Positions 24,183 to 37,851 of a stretch of DNA of 64,000 bases are shown here, in pieces. How positions within the stretch are numbered: position 1 is the first letter of the stretch; each line of letters starts with the position of its first letter. Under the pieces are notes generated by a model, which had not been told where the DNA came from, searched no databases, and worked only from the letters and a program-made list of their open reading frames with translations. This stretch comes from Onchocerca lupi (lineage: Eukaryota > Nematoda > Chromadorea > Rhabditida > Onchocercidae), in NCBI GenBank assembly GCA_028564675.1, contig JAOVVO010000478.1, positions 1 through 64,000 of the forward strand, given 5' to 3'. The translations under genes and the position numbers were made by a program.

Positions 24183-27126
24183 GATATTGCGGTATTGCAA
24201 ATTTTTTACCGTAAGCAAATGATAGTTTCATTTTTTTTTCTGATTTTTATGATTGTACATACAATCTTATTTTCAAAATTTTACTACTGATAAACTTAAT
24301 TTATGATATTATCAAGAAAATTGATTGCGAAAAAAATCAAAAAAGTTTTGTAAATTTCAAAAAAAATTTTTCAAACAATTTTAATTTTAGTAGTAACAAT
24401 TATGATCAGTAATAATTGCAAAAAAAAAGTTCAATCAATGTAGAATAAATTGAAATTTAGAAGTAATAAATAAATTTTTAAACACACCAATGCAAAAGAA
24501 CAATAAAAAGCAGTAAATAAATACCGTATGATATTTTGATTATATTTCAATAAATGTCAATAATTATAATAAAAAAAGTATTTAATAATAAAAAATAGTT
24601 ATTTTAAATATAAATAATAATGATATATTAAAAAGGATTTAATATTTGAATTTCAGAATCAGAAAAAAATCAAAAAAAAAAAAAATAAATCAGCTGTGAA
24701 AAGATTGTTATAGCTGATAATGGATGTGCTGTTGACTACTTTTTGTGATTGAAAATTTTCATCATCATCAGCATATTTATCATCATGAAATAGTATGGAA
24801 AAAGAGAGAAAGTAATCAACATATAGATATTTTCATTTTTCTGAAACAAAACTTCGCGAAAATGCAACTTAGAAATGTTGAAAATTTAAATTTGAGAATG
24901 ATTTTAAGTAGAAAATTTAAATATACGGAGTGTTATTATAAAAAAATTCGTAACTTCTAATTTCATTATACAATAAAAAAAAAGTTTATAGTAATGATAT
25001 TGAATATATTAATGTTAATAATCTTAAATAAGTAATCAGTTAATTGTTTAATTTTAGTCTTTTATCTTTTTTTTAATTGTTTCAATAATTTAATATTGTA
25101 TTTATTATTTTATATACTCAATATTTGGCAGAAAAGTTTTGCAGTTTTAATTTAACATGTTTTAATTATCAATGTAATATTATAATAAGCTTGAAAGAAA
25201 AGGTTCATGAAGAAATTTGTGTATATGAATATTTCGGCTTAATATTCATTGAAGTTATAATTGATAATTTCCACTGATAATTATTGCACTGATAATTTAA
25301 ATTCAATGAAATTAATTTTATTCAAATTATTAATGCAATTTGGAAAAAATCATCGCAGTTATAATTTTACTTCAGTTAAAATCATTTATGATGTATCATA
25401 CATTTATGCTATAGTAATGTGTAATGTTTATAATTTTGTATTTAAAGATTACAATTAATATGATTATTATTTTAATTATTGTATTTTAGACTTTATCTTA
25501 TTTTCATGTAAGGTCACAAACAGTTGCTTACATTAAGTTTTAATTAAATGCATTTGGAATAAAATGTGACGATATAACAGCAATTATATAAATTGCGAAG
25601 TGTTTAAAGTGTATGCTATGCTTTTAACTGAATTACTTAAGGAATGGAATTTGAAATATTAGGAAAATTTGTCCATTCGTACTAAACAGCTCAAATTGGA
25701 GCATTTCTCGTTGATTGCTGTTATTTCTCCTTTTATCTTTTCATTTTTTCTTCTTGTATTCCCCTTTAACCCCTTAGCTGCTTTGACCTCTTATCCTCCT
25801 TTAACCTTTATTATATTTAGCCTACCCTTGCCCCATTCTATGACAACAAAATGTAATTTTACAAATTGTCACCTCTCAGAGCATATCAATACAAATGACA
25901 TTAGTACAAATTGTTATCTCTTTTAAATGAAGTGATTTTCATTTTGGGATGGATGAGTAATCCCTCAGGAGAGGAAAGACGACAAATGCTTACTTTCCCG
26001 CATAATGCGGAACAATTCGTAATATTCCTTACGTCTATCATATATTATCAAGAAGAAAGTTATAATTTCTTAATTCATTAAAATATTTTATTCATCAAAA
26101 TTATTACTAAAATATCTAAAATATTTTATTTATTTAAATTAATCTATTAAAATATTCAAAATTAATTTATTTTGTCATTCTTTTTTCCTCCAAAAATGAC
26201 ATAATTTTAAGAAAACAAAAGAATTAGATTGAAGAAGAAAGGCGGATAGGTTGAAATTAGCTTAGAGAAATATAACTATCATTAGAAATGTTATCAGTTA
26301 TTCATAAAATATATCTTTTAATTGTAATTAAAAAATTAATGCAAGAAATGAAACAGCAATAAATAAAAGTTAAAAGCAAAAACAAAAATAAAATATTAGA
26401 TTGAAATTGATAAAATTAAGATTTCGACTGAAGAATTTGGAAATTTTATTACTCGAAAATTTTCATCAGTATTCTCATAATTAATTACTTTATAATCATT
26501 TTAATTCAAAATTTATTTTTTCTAAACTATTTTTCAACTTTCTTTTGAAAGTACTTTTTTCCAATTTATTTCAAAATCAATCCTTTCCTAATTTCATTTT
26601 TTAATTTTAATTCAATTAAGTTCTTTTTTGTTGTTTTGCAATTTATATTGGACAAGATATTTTATCATATTAACATTACAAACGCATCATATTGTGATAA
26701 CAAAAAAAAAAAAGAAAGAAAAGAGAAAAGAGAATGAACTTACCGTCCACTTTTGGTAATTATCATTTCGGTGCTAAGTTCGTAAAACTTTTTCCATAGT
26801 TCACGTCCTTCCAATCGACATGTGACATGTTGGAGCATATGAGAATTTCCGGGTATCGGTGATGTTTTCGGTAATTGTTCAATGCTATTCTCACCTTCTT
26901 CCGGTTCTGCACTATTCTTATTATCGTCATAATTCCGGTTGGTTCCTATAGCACTCGTTGACCTTTCGCCCTTATCATCCGTACTATCCGTGTCCAACAA
27001 ATGATCAATCATAAACTTGAATCGTTTTGGTGCTGCCAAATCTAACGGAATATCCGGAAAGTGTCCGGATGCAGGAATATTCGCATGTATCGTATCTATA
27101 GGACGTTTCTCACCTGTCCTAGCCAT
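19626..27126 (-). CDS. mab-9: T-box transcription factor, TBX20/mab-9 type, complete, 7 exons
   Basis: A nuclear sequence-specific DNA-binding regulator; mab-9 acts in hindgut, male tail and neuron fate in C. elegans and TBX20 in heart in vertebrates. Exons (transcript order): 27126-26744, 22154-21950, 21817-21749, 21603-21526, 21217-21045, 20598-20516, 19924-19626. They join in frame to 429 residues. After a polar N terminus the T-box runs from about residue 99 (CRLEGRELWKKF, TEMIITKSGRRMFPT) through VPVDNRRYRY, SSWLTAGKAEP, LYMHPDSPFTGEQ, FEKAKLTNNEVD, HLILNSMHKYQPRIHI and TAYQNQLITKLKI to NPFAKGFRD near residue 290. The FTGEQ and SFEK versions point to the TBX20 subgroup, not TBX1/TBX2. 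The C-terminal tail has serine/threonine-rich runs (SSSSTTT, then a stretch of Thr from ACA repeats at about 19710-19750). Intron 1 is 4.6 kb, far longer than the others. Family certain, subgroup likely. Confidence 0.93.
22155..26743 (-). other. Long first intron of the T-box gene
   Basis: 4589 bases between the N-terminal exon and the main T-box exon. It holds no recognisable gene. Contents include an imperfect inverted repeat at 22783-22857, T or A runs (23876-23887, 24151-24179, 24671-24686) and a somewhat less A/T-rich patch at 25930-26020. Open frames such as 25669-25926 and 24745-24960 have no family or splice support. Large first introns of developmental regulators often hold enhancers, but nothing specific can be read. 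Confidence 0.75.
22783..22857. repeat. Imperfect inverted repeat (hairpin) of about 75 bp
   Basis: The left arm ATTGTGATAAGAAATTG followed by GATAATGAT and TATATATATCA is mirrored by TGATATATATCATTGTC and then ACAATTTCTTATCATAAT. Arms of roughly 35 bases pair with a few mismatches and a 4-base bulge around a very short loop. It lies inside the T-box intron. Confidence 0.7.
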
Positions 27127-27917
27127 AATTAAGGCGAATAATACCTCGATGATCGTATAATTAATACAATTACAGTTCTCCGCGACGCTTTTTCTTTTTT
27201 TTTTGACCTTCCTCCTTATAACAAATCGTTGTTTATGAATTTTTCCGTATAGGTATAAAAAAAAGAATGAAGATACTGGATCAAATTGGAAATTGAATTC
27301 GATGTGGATAAAATTCAGAATTAAATTCGATATGGGATAAGATTGGAAACTGAATTATTCGTCCAAATAGTAAGCAATTATCTCATAATTGTTTACTAAT
27401 TTGCTAAAATTCTTGCAAATCCTGATAAAATTGTATTTTGAAATCAAAATTACAAAGAAATTTTGATTTGATAAAATCCAAATTGCCGTCACTTTGTGCT
27501 GATGTTTGTCGATATCTCAATTTTGGATGACGAAAGATTTATCCCATCGGAATATCCACCAATCCACCAAATATCATCAAATGTCATCCAGCTATCGTTG
27601 ACATGATGATCACCCGAAGTACACCGTATAACTCGTCAACTAACTAACTGATATTCTAATTTTCGAGTGCAGAAGAAAGGCAATGGGTGGATAAAGGAGT
27701 GGAAGTGAGATGCATTTTGAAATGAACTACTAAAACCACAACAAATCGTTCATTGGGTGACTTGTCAAAAAGGGGCGGCCGTGACAACGACCGTTGCGCC
27801 AATGAGACAACCAACAAAATGTGTTGACATTAAAAAAGAGATGGAACTAAAGTGGATTAAAATGAGAACATTAGTGATATTGCTTCGATACGCAACAAAA
27901 TGTTGATCAATTCCAGC

Positions 27918-28200
27918 AACGAACAACAACAATAAATAAACAAATAAATAGCAACAAATGTTTGAACCTTTAATGAATATTATTGGCATTTTACAGGTAT
28001 TTGATCAAGTTTTTCTGTCTAGTAAATAATGAATTTTTATGAGCGACAAGATGATGATCAGTCTCAGGAAGAAAATGACTAGTAACAATAAAATAACAAC
28101 AAGAAAAAATGGCAAATGAATAAATAAATATCTGCAAATATTTGACATTTATAATAAATATTATTGGCATATCATGGGTGTTTCATTAATTTTGCACTTT
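27918..28200. repeat. Diverged direct duplication
   Basis: AACAACAACAATAAATAAAC followed by CAACAAATGTTTGAAC and AATATTATTGGCAT (27918-27994) is echoed by AACAATAAAATAACAAC, CAAATATTTGACAT and AATATTATTGGCAT (28085-28174). Period about 170 bases, strongly diverged. Confidence 0.5.
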
Positions 28201-31060
28201 TTTTTAAAATTTAAGTTATTAAATGCAAATTTTAAACGAATTTTTATTTTAGAATGTATTAAAATTACTGATTCCGATGTCAGATTTTATATAATAAATA
28301 TTTGAGAAATCATTTATGAATTCAACGGTTAATATTAATAGAGTATTATTTTGAATTGGAAATTAGTTGATTCAAATTTCGATTTCCTTATTAGTCACAA
28401 TGTATTTAATATTTGCATGAAGATTTATGGATTTATTCCGTCCAATCTTTTGTCATTTTCATTCGATAAACAAAATTCAAGTGATTCATCTGTAAAAAAT
28501 GATATTTTATTTTGAAGGATAAATTGAAATTATTTATGAATATATTTGAAATTTCAGTAGTATTTAGTTTACATTCTTTTCTTTTGGATATATAGAAATT
28601 GAAGGAAAATTGTTAAATGAATTAGCAAATATTTTTGATGACAATGATTTTCTTAGAAAATTATTTTTGAAATATTTTAATTATTCAATAATGATTTCTT
28701 AGCTAATCATAGCCAAACGAAAATATTTTGTGTTATCAATATGAAAAATCATTTATTGGAAAGCAGTGAATAGATAGATTTATACTAATATTAGTTTAGT
28801 TTTTTCATAACATGCTAAGAAAAAAAATTGAAATGTCTTAATTCCCTATGGTATTAATAATAACAATTCTAATTTCATGTAATGTAACAAGCAACAGCCT
28901 TAATTTTTTTTTTTTTTTTATAATATACTTGTAATTATTCAAGTTTTTGAATTCATTTGTAATAACATCAATTTCTTATAGAAAACTCAATCAATAATCT
29001 TAACGCAATTCTTAATGCAATAAATTTAATTTTTTGTGAATATTTACTTCAATTATATTTTAATTATAAGATTTCAAATCTTATCTTCTTACGGTGAAAG
29101 AAGAAAAACAATAAAAGCAAAAATATTAAAAAATTTCCATTGCTAATAACTTAACAGAAATTGATTTTAATTTCTGATTTTTCTTTTCCTATAATTCCTA
29201 AACGCATTTAATATTTTTATAAATATTCTTAAATAAATTTATTTAATTACTAAATTCCGCTATTAAATTTTTATTTTTCTGATATTACAGCAAATATTTG
29301 ATGCCAAAAATGATATTTCTGTTTTTGTTTTTTTGGCATTATAGCAAACAAAATAATAGGCTAGAAAGACTGAAAATTATGTTGAAGTAAATAAATAATG
29401 TTAAGATTGCAAAAATTTTCTGCGAAAGATGATTAGTGTTTATGTGAATATTTTTCAACCAATTTTTTTCAAACGATAATTGCCTTCTTTAGGATTTTCA
29501 AGCGATGTGAGGGAAAAGATGAAGAAGAAACAAATTTTAGACGATTGGATTAAAATATCTCGCTTCTGTTTAGACAACGATGAATCAATTGTTAATGAAG
29601 TGGAAGGATGAGACAGCAAATGAAAAAATTGTCCAGAAAAGTACGGTAATTTCGTTTGCATTGCTTTTGTTGCCGCCGTTCAAGGCTTTACGCTAATATC
29701 TGATGGAGAAATCTCCTCGAATGCCTTAAAATATTAGGCTTTATGAGAAAAAAAAGGTTTGAAGAGATGAAGACAAGGCTTAAATATAGATTTACAATGC
29801 TTTCGAATTTGGAGAGAGAAAAAAGAGACGAATGAATTGAGTGGCTGATCATTATGCTAATCACTACGACATTTTTTTTTCTTTTTTTTTTTTTTTTTTT
29901 TTTGAAGCTTTTGAACCGCTCTTTCATGGCATCAAATAAGCTTAGATAAATGTTCTATGCTTTAAGGATTTAAAAAATAGCAGAGATTATTTGTTTAATA
30001 TTAACAAAACTAAGGATAAAAATGAGAGTATTTCTTTTTTCTTAATTTAAAAAAAAATTTTTTTAAAGACTAAGAAAAGGCAAAAAATTCTAATTTACAA
30101 ATAGGAGATTTGCTTGGTTGCAAATTTAATCAAAATAAAAAACAAAGTGGAGGAAAGATATGCTAATAAACAAGCAATCTACTACTTTAAGCTAAGTTTG
30201 TTCAGAAAAAATCAATTAACCGAAAAATACGGAAAAAAAAGGAAAAATTATGGAAGTAATAGCCTGGTAATTTGATATTAAAAAAAAAAAGAAAACTAAT
30301 AAAATTATTGTTTTGTCTTAGTTGCAACATATTTCACATTAAATAAATAATCAATGAAAATATACTAAATTATCATTCATCATTTCATTTTCATATTTGC
30401 CAAGTATCTTGATTTAATTATCAAAATAACTACCATAATAAGTTTGAGTTGATTAAAACAGGAAGACCACCAAAACTGAGACATTCTGAATTTGAATACA
30501 AAATTTTTTCTGAATAATATTTAAATATTGCATAGCTGACACATAATTAGATGATTAGCATGAAATGTATAACATTAAAATTTTTGAAATCTCCATATGA
30601 TATTTCATTAATTAATCTCATTAGGGATCTTAACAACCAAATATTAAATATTGAGCACTTTTTGTAAAAAAATAGCTTTCAGGTATTATTTAACTATTTT
30701 TTAAAATTTAGGCTAATTCTCATATCGATTATGATTGATTTTTCTTTAATAAACACATAAAGTCCTTATGGAAATTTTACACAAAATTTTTCGTCGTCGA
30801 ATAAATATTACAATCCTTTAAAATTTAAACAGAACGTTAGAATAGAATTTTTGTTTTTGTATGAAAAAATGAAATTTTATTAGACGGAAAATATTTTACA
30901 TTAATTAATTAAAATTAAATAATTCGACCAAATTAAATGGTCCAATTAAATGATAACGAAACGGAATAAATAAATTAAGGATCGCATATTATTGCTTTAA
31001 CAATAATATATCTTTATATTTTTATCATTTTTTCCTTTTTTTTTAGGATTTTCGTTCATA

Positions 31061-31165
31061 AAAATTGATGACAATTTTATCCCTCTTAACATTTCATCAA
31101 TAAAACTGATGACAAATTTTAGTTCTATTAGTACTTCATTTGAAAAAATTGATGACAATTTTTTT
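31061..31165. repeat. Three degenerate tandem copies of a ~42 bp unit
   Basis: The core AAxTGATGACAAxTTT recurs at about 31062, 31103 and 31146, each preceded by a TTCAT-type stretch. It is an A/T-rich minisatellite-like cluster with no coding sense. Confidence 0.6.
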
Positions 31166-33197
31166 AGATCAAAGGTCATATTAGTAGTGAATGATTTTAA
31201 GATAATGTTGGCAAATAATTAAGTATAACAAAAAAAAGAGAGAAAACATAAAGAAAGAAATTAAATTTAATTATAAAATTATGCCGAATGAAGAAAATAT
31301 AAAAGTATGCCGCGCATCATACAAATCAACAACAACTGATTACTGTAAGTTGTTAGTGTATGTATGTATTTGTGTGAATTGAATTTTTAACTTTTTTTTT
31401 TTTTTTTTTTGTTCTTTTACTTGATTCTCAACAAAATCAATTCACATAAAAATTTATCGGTTACTTTACAATGCCAAAAACTATTTATGTTTCTCGGAGA
31501 GAGTATTGAAAAATTGGAGAGTTTAAAAATAGAAAAAGAATGAGAAGAAAAGGACGATTTAGTTTATTAAAATTGTGGATTGGTAATGTTTAGTGGAGAA
31601 GAAGGCGAACAACGACGACGATGCATTAGGGAATTGATATTAGTTGTTGGTTTTGATGGTATTGGTGATGGTAGTTTCAAGATATCGTGTAGTCAACCAA
31701 AATGTCACCCCCTTTTCCCTTTAGTTTCAAAAGTTTTCCTTCATCAAAATTAGTTTTCAAATTAACAGATTTAAAGCAAATTAAATGTTGAAAATTCAAT
31801 TAGTGGAAGAAAAGAATGAAGGAAATTTCTAAAATAAAAAAAAAAGAAAAAAATTCGAACAAATCATAAAGGCATAAAGAGGAACGCTGGGACGGTGTGA
31901 TATTGATAATATAATATTGTATCCATCAATATTAATAGATATATATGATTTAAAGAAGATAATATAAAAATATTTAAGGAATTTTTGACAATTATGGATG
32001 AATAATTTCTAATAATATTTCATCAAATTTTTAAAGAAACCTCAGATTTAATTAATGAATAAAAAGTTATAGTTTATAGATTAAAAGAAAAAAGTTCTAC
32101 TGAATTCATATTTTATAAATCTTTTTATCTAAAAACTGAAAAAATTGAATTATATTAAGTTAAATTTTAAAATTTGAAAAATTAACTAAAAGTGAAATTT
32201 GCATCCATTTTATTGCAATATTCAAACTTGTAAAAATTTATCAAGTAAAATTTAAAAATCTATGACATTCAAATCATCAAAGATCACTTTCAATCTAAAA
32301 TTACATAAAAAAGATATTATTAATCTGAAATGTATAAAAATTTAACTTTACCCTATCTAATTCGCTATTTGATGAGTCACATTTTATTCAACTATTATCA
32401 CAATTTATTTCTAACCTGTATTTAATTTAAATTTTGAAGAATTTCCCGCATTTTTTTATTTTTGCGTGAAATAGTCTCAATCATTTAAATCACAAAAATT
32501 AATTTCAATTTAAAATTAAGAAGGAAATCACTAGCTTGGATAGTAAAAAATTTATTTTTATCCTATCTAATACATTATTTGATAAATTATATCTGTTTAA
32601 TTACTTTCATAATTTGCTTCCCAATTTGTATTTATTTAGGTATCGAAAATTTTTTCACATTGTTTCTTTCATTCATGTTTTGAGATGAATTCACTATTTG
32701 ATCAATCATACTTTATTATTATCAATTTATTCCTATTCTGTTTTTCGCAATTTCTCTTTCATTTTTTTTCGCGCTTTCTTTCGCATTATTTGCGTTTTCA
32801 ACATTTTCGCATTTTCTCGTTTATTCTTCCATTAAAAATAGTTCAAGAAATCATCATAGCAATTGCCAGCCATGAACCAAACTAAATGAATTCCCAACTG
32901 TGATTCAGATTTCGATCTATCGTTTTATAATGCTTCATCTTCGTTTTGCCTCTATCCATCCATTCAAACCTACGAAAACCATTCCAGCCCCTCAGATATC
33001 AATTCACTTCGCAGTGGCGACAATGACGGAGTGCTTTTCAACGAATTTATTGCTTTCATGCCGAGATTTACTAGCAAGATATACATTAGTCATCCATCGT
33101 TGTCATCTTAGAAACAGTTTGTCGTATCCGTTATACGTCGATTTATTTGTCTGTGTCCACTTGAATGAATAAATATACATTTTAGTATATATTTATA

Positions 33198-33240
33198 TTA
33201 TGTATGTGTGTATGTGTGTGTATGTGAGTGTATGTGAGGC
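33198..33240. repeat. TG-rich microsatellite
   Basis: TATGTATGTGTGTATGTGTG and similar, ending near GTATGTGAGG. Simple sequence only. Confidence 0.8.
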
Positions 33241-36200
33241 ATTACATGAATATCATCTCTCTTAAGATATCAATTTGTCAACCAAGACGAATGATAAATT
33301 AATCACCTCCAAACCATTTGTGCTAGTAAACCTTCTAATCAGGCAGGAAAATCTGTACTCCCTGGTACATATCAACCCTGTTTCAGGATTAATGTCGTCC
33401 GGATATAACTGATTGCCCGTTTAAAAATGGTAAGCACATTTTCGAAATCGAACATTTCAAAATGTGATTAATCTTTCGATTTTAAGCTTCTTAAATCTAT
33501 ATTTTAAAATTCTAAACCCATTATGGCTAAGGCTTTCATTCGAGAATGCAAAATTGTGAACATTAACATTCATTAGAATTTTAGAGAATTATTATATTAC
33601 TCAGCAAGTATTAGGCAATAGTTTGATTACATTTTACTAATTAGTAAAATTAACATAAAAAAGAACCGACATTTCTTGCATAAGATTATAATTGTCAAAA
33701 TGAAAACATTAATTTTTTTTAACTGGATTTGGAAAAATTAATATTCCATCTCTTATGTAATCGTAATTTTATGTAATAAAGTGATTTGGACTAATCACAT
33801 ATTTTCATTCGTCTTTGAAAAAAGTTATGATCATTTTTAGATTTATTTGATATAGTTAGAAAAAAAAAATTTCATTAATTTTCATCGAATTTTTAAAGTT
33901 AAAAACATTCGATGGTTTACATTTTTCTTGACATGGATAAATTTCACGATTTTGATGAAAAACAATATAGTCTTTTTTACAATCATATCAGATACTCATT
34001 TAAGTTAGATTTCGTAGAAGCAAAAATTATATTTTCTTGTAAATGGAAAAAAAGGCAAAAATAAATTATTGCAATGGCGAATAATTACGACAATTCTTAG
34101 TCTTTTCAGTTTTATCTTCTTTTCGTGCCATTTATTAAAAGTCTTTGATAAAAAAAAAAAAAAAAGAAAAAAACGAGAAATTTCGTTGCTTGATTTAATA
34201 TTTTATTGGAAAGCGATTACTTCAAACTTTTGCAAGTGAATGACAACTATATGAAAAGAATTGAACTGCATCATCAAATTTTTGGTGTGAGCATTTGCTG
34301 ATGTGCAAAAATTTCTCTGATTGAAATATCAGTCAAGATTTATTCTGGAACAAGCGAAATACTCTTTGTCATCTCTGTCTCCAAGTTTTATTTCTTCAAG
34401 TCTTATCTTTCTAAATGCTCCTCCTTAAAATATTTGGCGACAAGTGTTCCAACGGTATCGAATGACTATTCCGTCGGGATTACTTTACCAAATCGCTGCT
34501 TGGTCTCGATTTATCAACCGCCTTCTGATGTATCAATCCGCACTTTTTTTTTTTTCACTTTGATCATTACTTTTTTCTTTTATCATCCAACTTTTCCATT
34601 TTTCCTCTTTGATTCAACCCAATAACATAATCCTTTCATCACTCCCAACAGACATCAAAAAATTTTTGCATTATTTCAGAAATTATGAAAAAGCTTTGTG
34701 AAATTATGGAAAAAATAATATACATCAAATTGGTACCGTATAAAAAGAAATGAAAAGAGCTTTGATACCATATAATTACACAGCAATGAGCATTTTGAAC
34801 TTTTAAAAAGAACGAAATGAAGAAAATGAAAATATTAATGATTCAAATATAAAATTTGTAATTTTAATTCATATTTTATTTTTGATTTCCTTTTTTTCAA
34901 TTTTTGTTATTTTAAAAAATTATTTTTACATTTACGATGGATATCATAAATACAAAATATCAGTAGTGATAATGATGAAAAAAGTGGTGAAAGTTATGGT
35001 AAGTACCAGAATTGTTAATTATAAAATTTCTACAATTATCGCGATCGTTAATTGATGAAATCTTTTTAAAATGCAAATCTGCCATATGCTGAATAGAATT
35101 ATATTTCGAGCTTTTTTTTACGATGTACCAATTTTCAGTCTTTATTTTAAATATCAATGAATGGTCCATTTGAATCAATCACTCAATTAACAATTATCAT
35201 TTTTTTATTATCTTTCCGATGTTCTGAAATATTTCACGATATCAGTTGATAACAGATCAACATTTTTTTAAATGATTATTAATTTATGGAAGCAAAAATT
35301 AAAGTATTGTATTTTTGATAAATTAAATAAATGAAAAAAAAATACGATTAAATGCAACTGATAGTTTTACTGATAATTTCCGTTACCATAATCAGTAATT
35401 TTAATTTTGCTAACAAATATTTAAAAAGCAAATAATCCATCAATAAAACTACTGTAGATTATGGCTATTAAAGATTGAAATTATGGCAAAATTTTGAAAT
35501 AATTTTCAAACAAAATGAAAAACTTTAAAACAAATAAGATAAGACTTATCATTGTTCTATGTATGATAAAAGCAGGTTTTTTTTTCATATTTTAGGATGA
35601 ATTTTAAATTCTTTAGAGAGCTATAATTTTTGGCCAAAATCACATCACCATCAACGAACCAATTGAAAATTATGTATTATGGAGTATGATCTTGTAGATG
35701 GGATGATTGTATCATGCCAGATGTCTTCCTTATATATTAGTACTGTTAAATGTTGGATATTTCCTTTTTTCTTTTTTTTTTTTTTTTTTTTGCATAAAAT
35801 AAAAGATGAAATATCGACGAAGCATAAAAAAGATAATTTTGTATACATTTATAAAAAAATTTCATGAAATAATCCCACATAAAAAAAAGACATATACCAT
35901 AAAAAACGAAGAAATGTGAATTTTTAATTTTGAATGAAAATTTAAACAAAAAAATTTTTTCCACAAAAATATTAGCTACATTTGATCGCTATTCCAATTT
36001 TTATGTTGTAATATGATTGAAGTCTAAAATTATCCTGTTCAGATAAAAATATGTTTGCAGAAAAAATAAGCAAAGAATGTGAAAGAAGAAATTTGCACTT
36101 TTAATTTTAAATCGAAATCTGGAACTTAAAAATTTCTTCTTAAATTCCTGATCACAATTAATTTGCGGCATTATATTGTTATATTTAAATGCTTATTGTT

Positions 36201-37851
36201 AAAATATAAAATTATTTTATTAAGCTTCTTGATCACTAAAGGAAGTACAAATTCATCCGGTAATTGTACGATATTACAAATCACTTGAATTTTTCCAATA
36301 AATGATAAAACTTCTGCAAATTTATTTGAATATAAATTTTTTAAATTTAAAACTTGAATAAGTTTTAAATACTACCGAATTTTCTGAACGCATTTTTTGA
36401 ATTTGCTAATAAATCTATTCAAAAAAAAAGCCTTATGAATATATCTGAAAATTTGGAAATTTGACGAATAAATCGCAATATTTGATTTTAAAATCAATTA
36501 TCAATAATGATTCGGTAATTCGAAGCCAAAATTTCTTCACAGTTTGTATTCATCAATTATATTTATGAAAATCCATAAATATATTTATGATTCTATTCAA
36601 AATTACATTAGTATTAGATGTTCGAAAATAGAAGGTCCCAATTTATCAAATTTACTGATTCAGCAGTTTAATCAAAATACGATCAATTATCACGTTATTT
36701 AGTTTTAAATGATATTCTACACTTAAATTAATATTTTTTATTATTATTTATTTTATTAAAATGACTATCTTTTCGTAGATAATAATCTATTAGTCTAATA
36801 TGAATGATATTGATTAGATAGTATTTATAAAATATGAATGATAATTAAAAACGCGTGAAAAATATCAAATGAAAATGCAGAAGTGATGGAATAAAAAGAG
36901 AGGTGTAACAGAAGTGATAAAGAAGTGATGAAGCTAAACAAACAAGAATGATAAAGTTGAACAAACATAATCAACACATTAGTTATCCGTTTTGACAAAA
37001 TATTCCGGTCCGTTATTTACTTCTGCCGCAAAAGGGCTGACATTCCGTAATTTTGTGATATATTTGTATTATTGCTTATATTAAACGTTAAACGTGTCCA
37101 CTTCATTAATTATAAAAGGTAAAATTTAAGTAAATTTTATATCTAATAACTTAAATTCGTTGCTGAAATTTTTCTACTATTGAATAATTCTCCATTTGGA
37201 GTCATTATTTATGTTATTTTAAATTTTATTCCTTGAATCGAATCTATAGCAAGTACAATTCTAATGAGCGTTTCTATTTAATTAATGTTATTGAAATTTT
37301 CAGTTGACAAAAAATATGATACCTGATTGTATTTTTAAATCGATAAGTTGAAATAAAATATAATTTCAAAAATAGGAATAGAAATTTTTGCGTATCATCG
37401 ATAGCGTCGCAGTTCAATGGATTATGTTGATAGATTTGATCATTTGGATCAGATATATAAAATCAATCATGTTTGAAAATCCATGATAGATAAAGAGCCA
37501 ATTATCGAATCATGTTATCACTGATATTGTGATATCGCTAATTGACATTTTGCACTTTATCATATTGTTGACAGTAAAATGATTGTAAATGATAAAATTT
37601 TATTAGTCGAGATTTCTTTCAATGCTTTATCTTACCATGATTTCCCTTTATAGTTAACTTAATTCGCAATTTACTATTTGAAAAACAAGATTAATTGCCT
37701 CTACCAATACAGAGATGAAATATGTGAAAAAAAAGGAATTATCTTTTACGAAGATTGTTTCATTACTTGCAATAATTAATTTCTTTTAATTCCAACTTTT
37801 CATATTTAAACATAACTTTCAATTATATTGTTTAATTTTATATGTAGATAA

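Larger units (their letters stand above)
27127..37851. other. Large region with no confident gene
   Basis: About 10.7 kb upstream of the T-box gene. No spliced gene could be assembled on either strand. It contains homopolymers (e.g. 28905-28919, 29883-29902, 31391-31410, 34149-34165, 35773-35790), diverged duplications near 27918/28085 and 31061-31165, a TG-rich tract at 33198-33240, and two less A/T-rich patches (32880-33420 and 34430-34540) whose open frames have no recognised family. It may hold distal regulatory DNA for the T-box gene, but that is not shown by the sequence. Confidence 0.6.
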
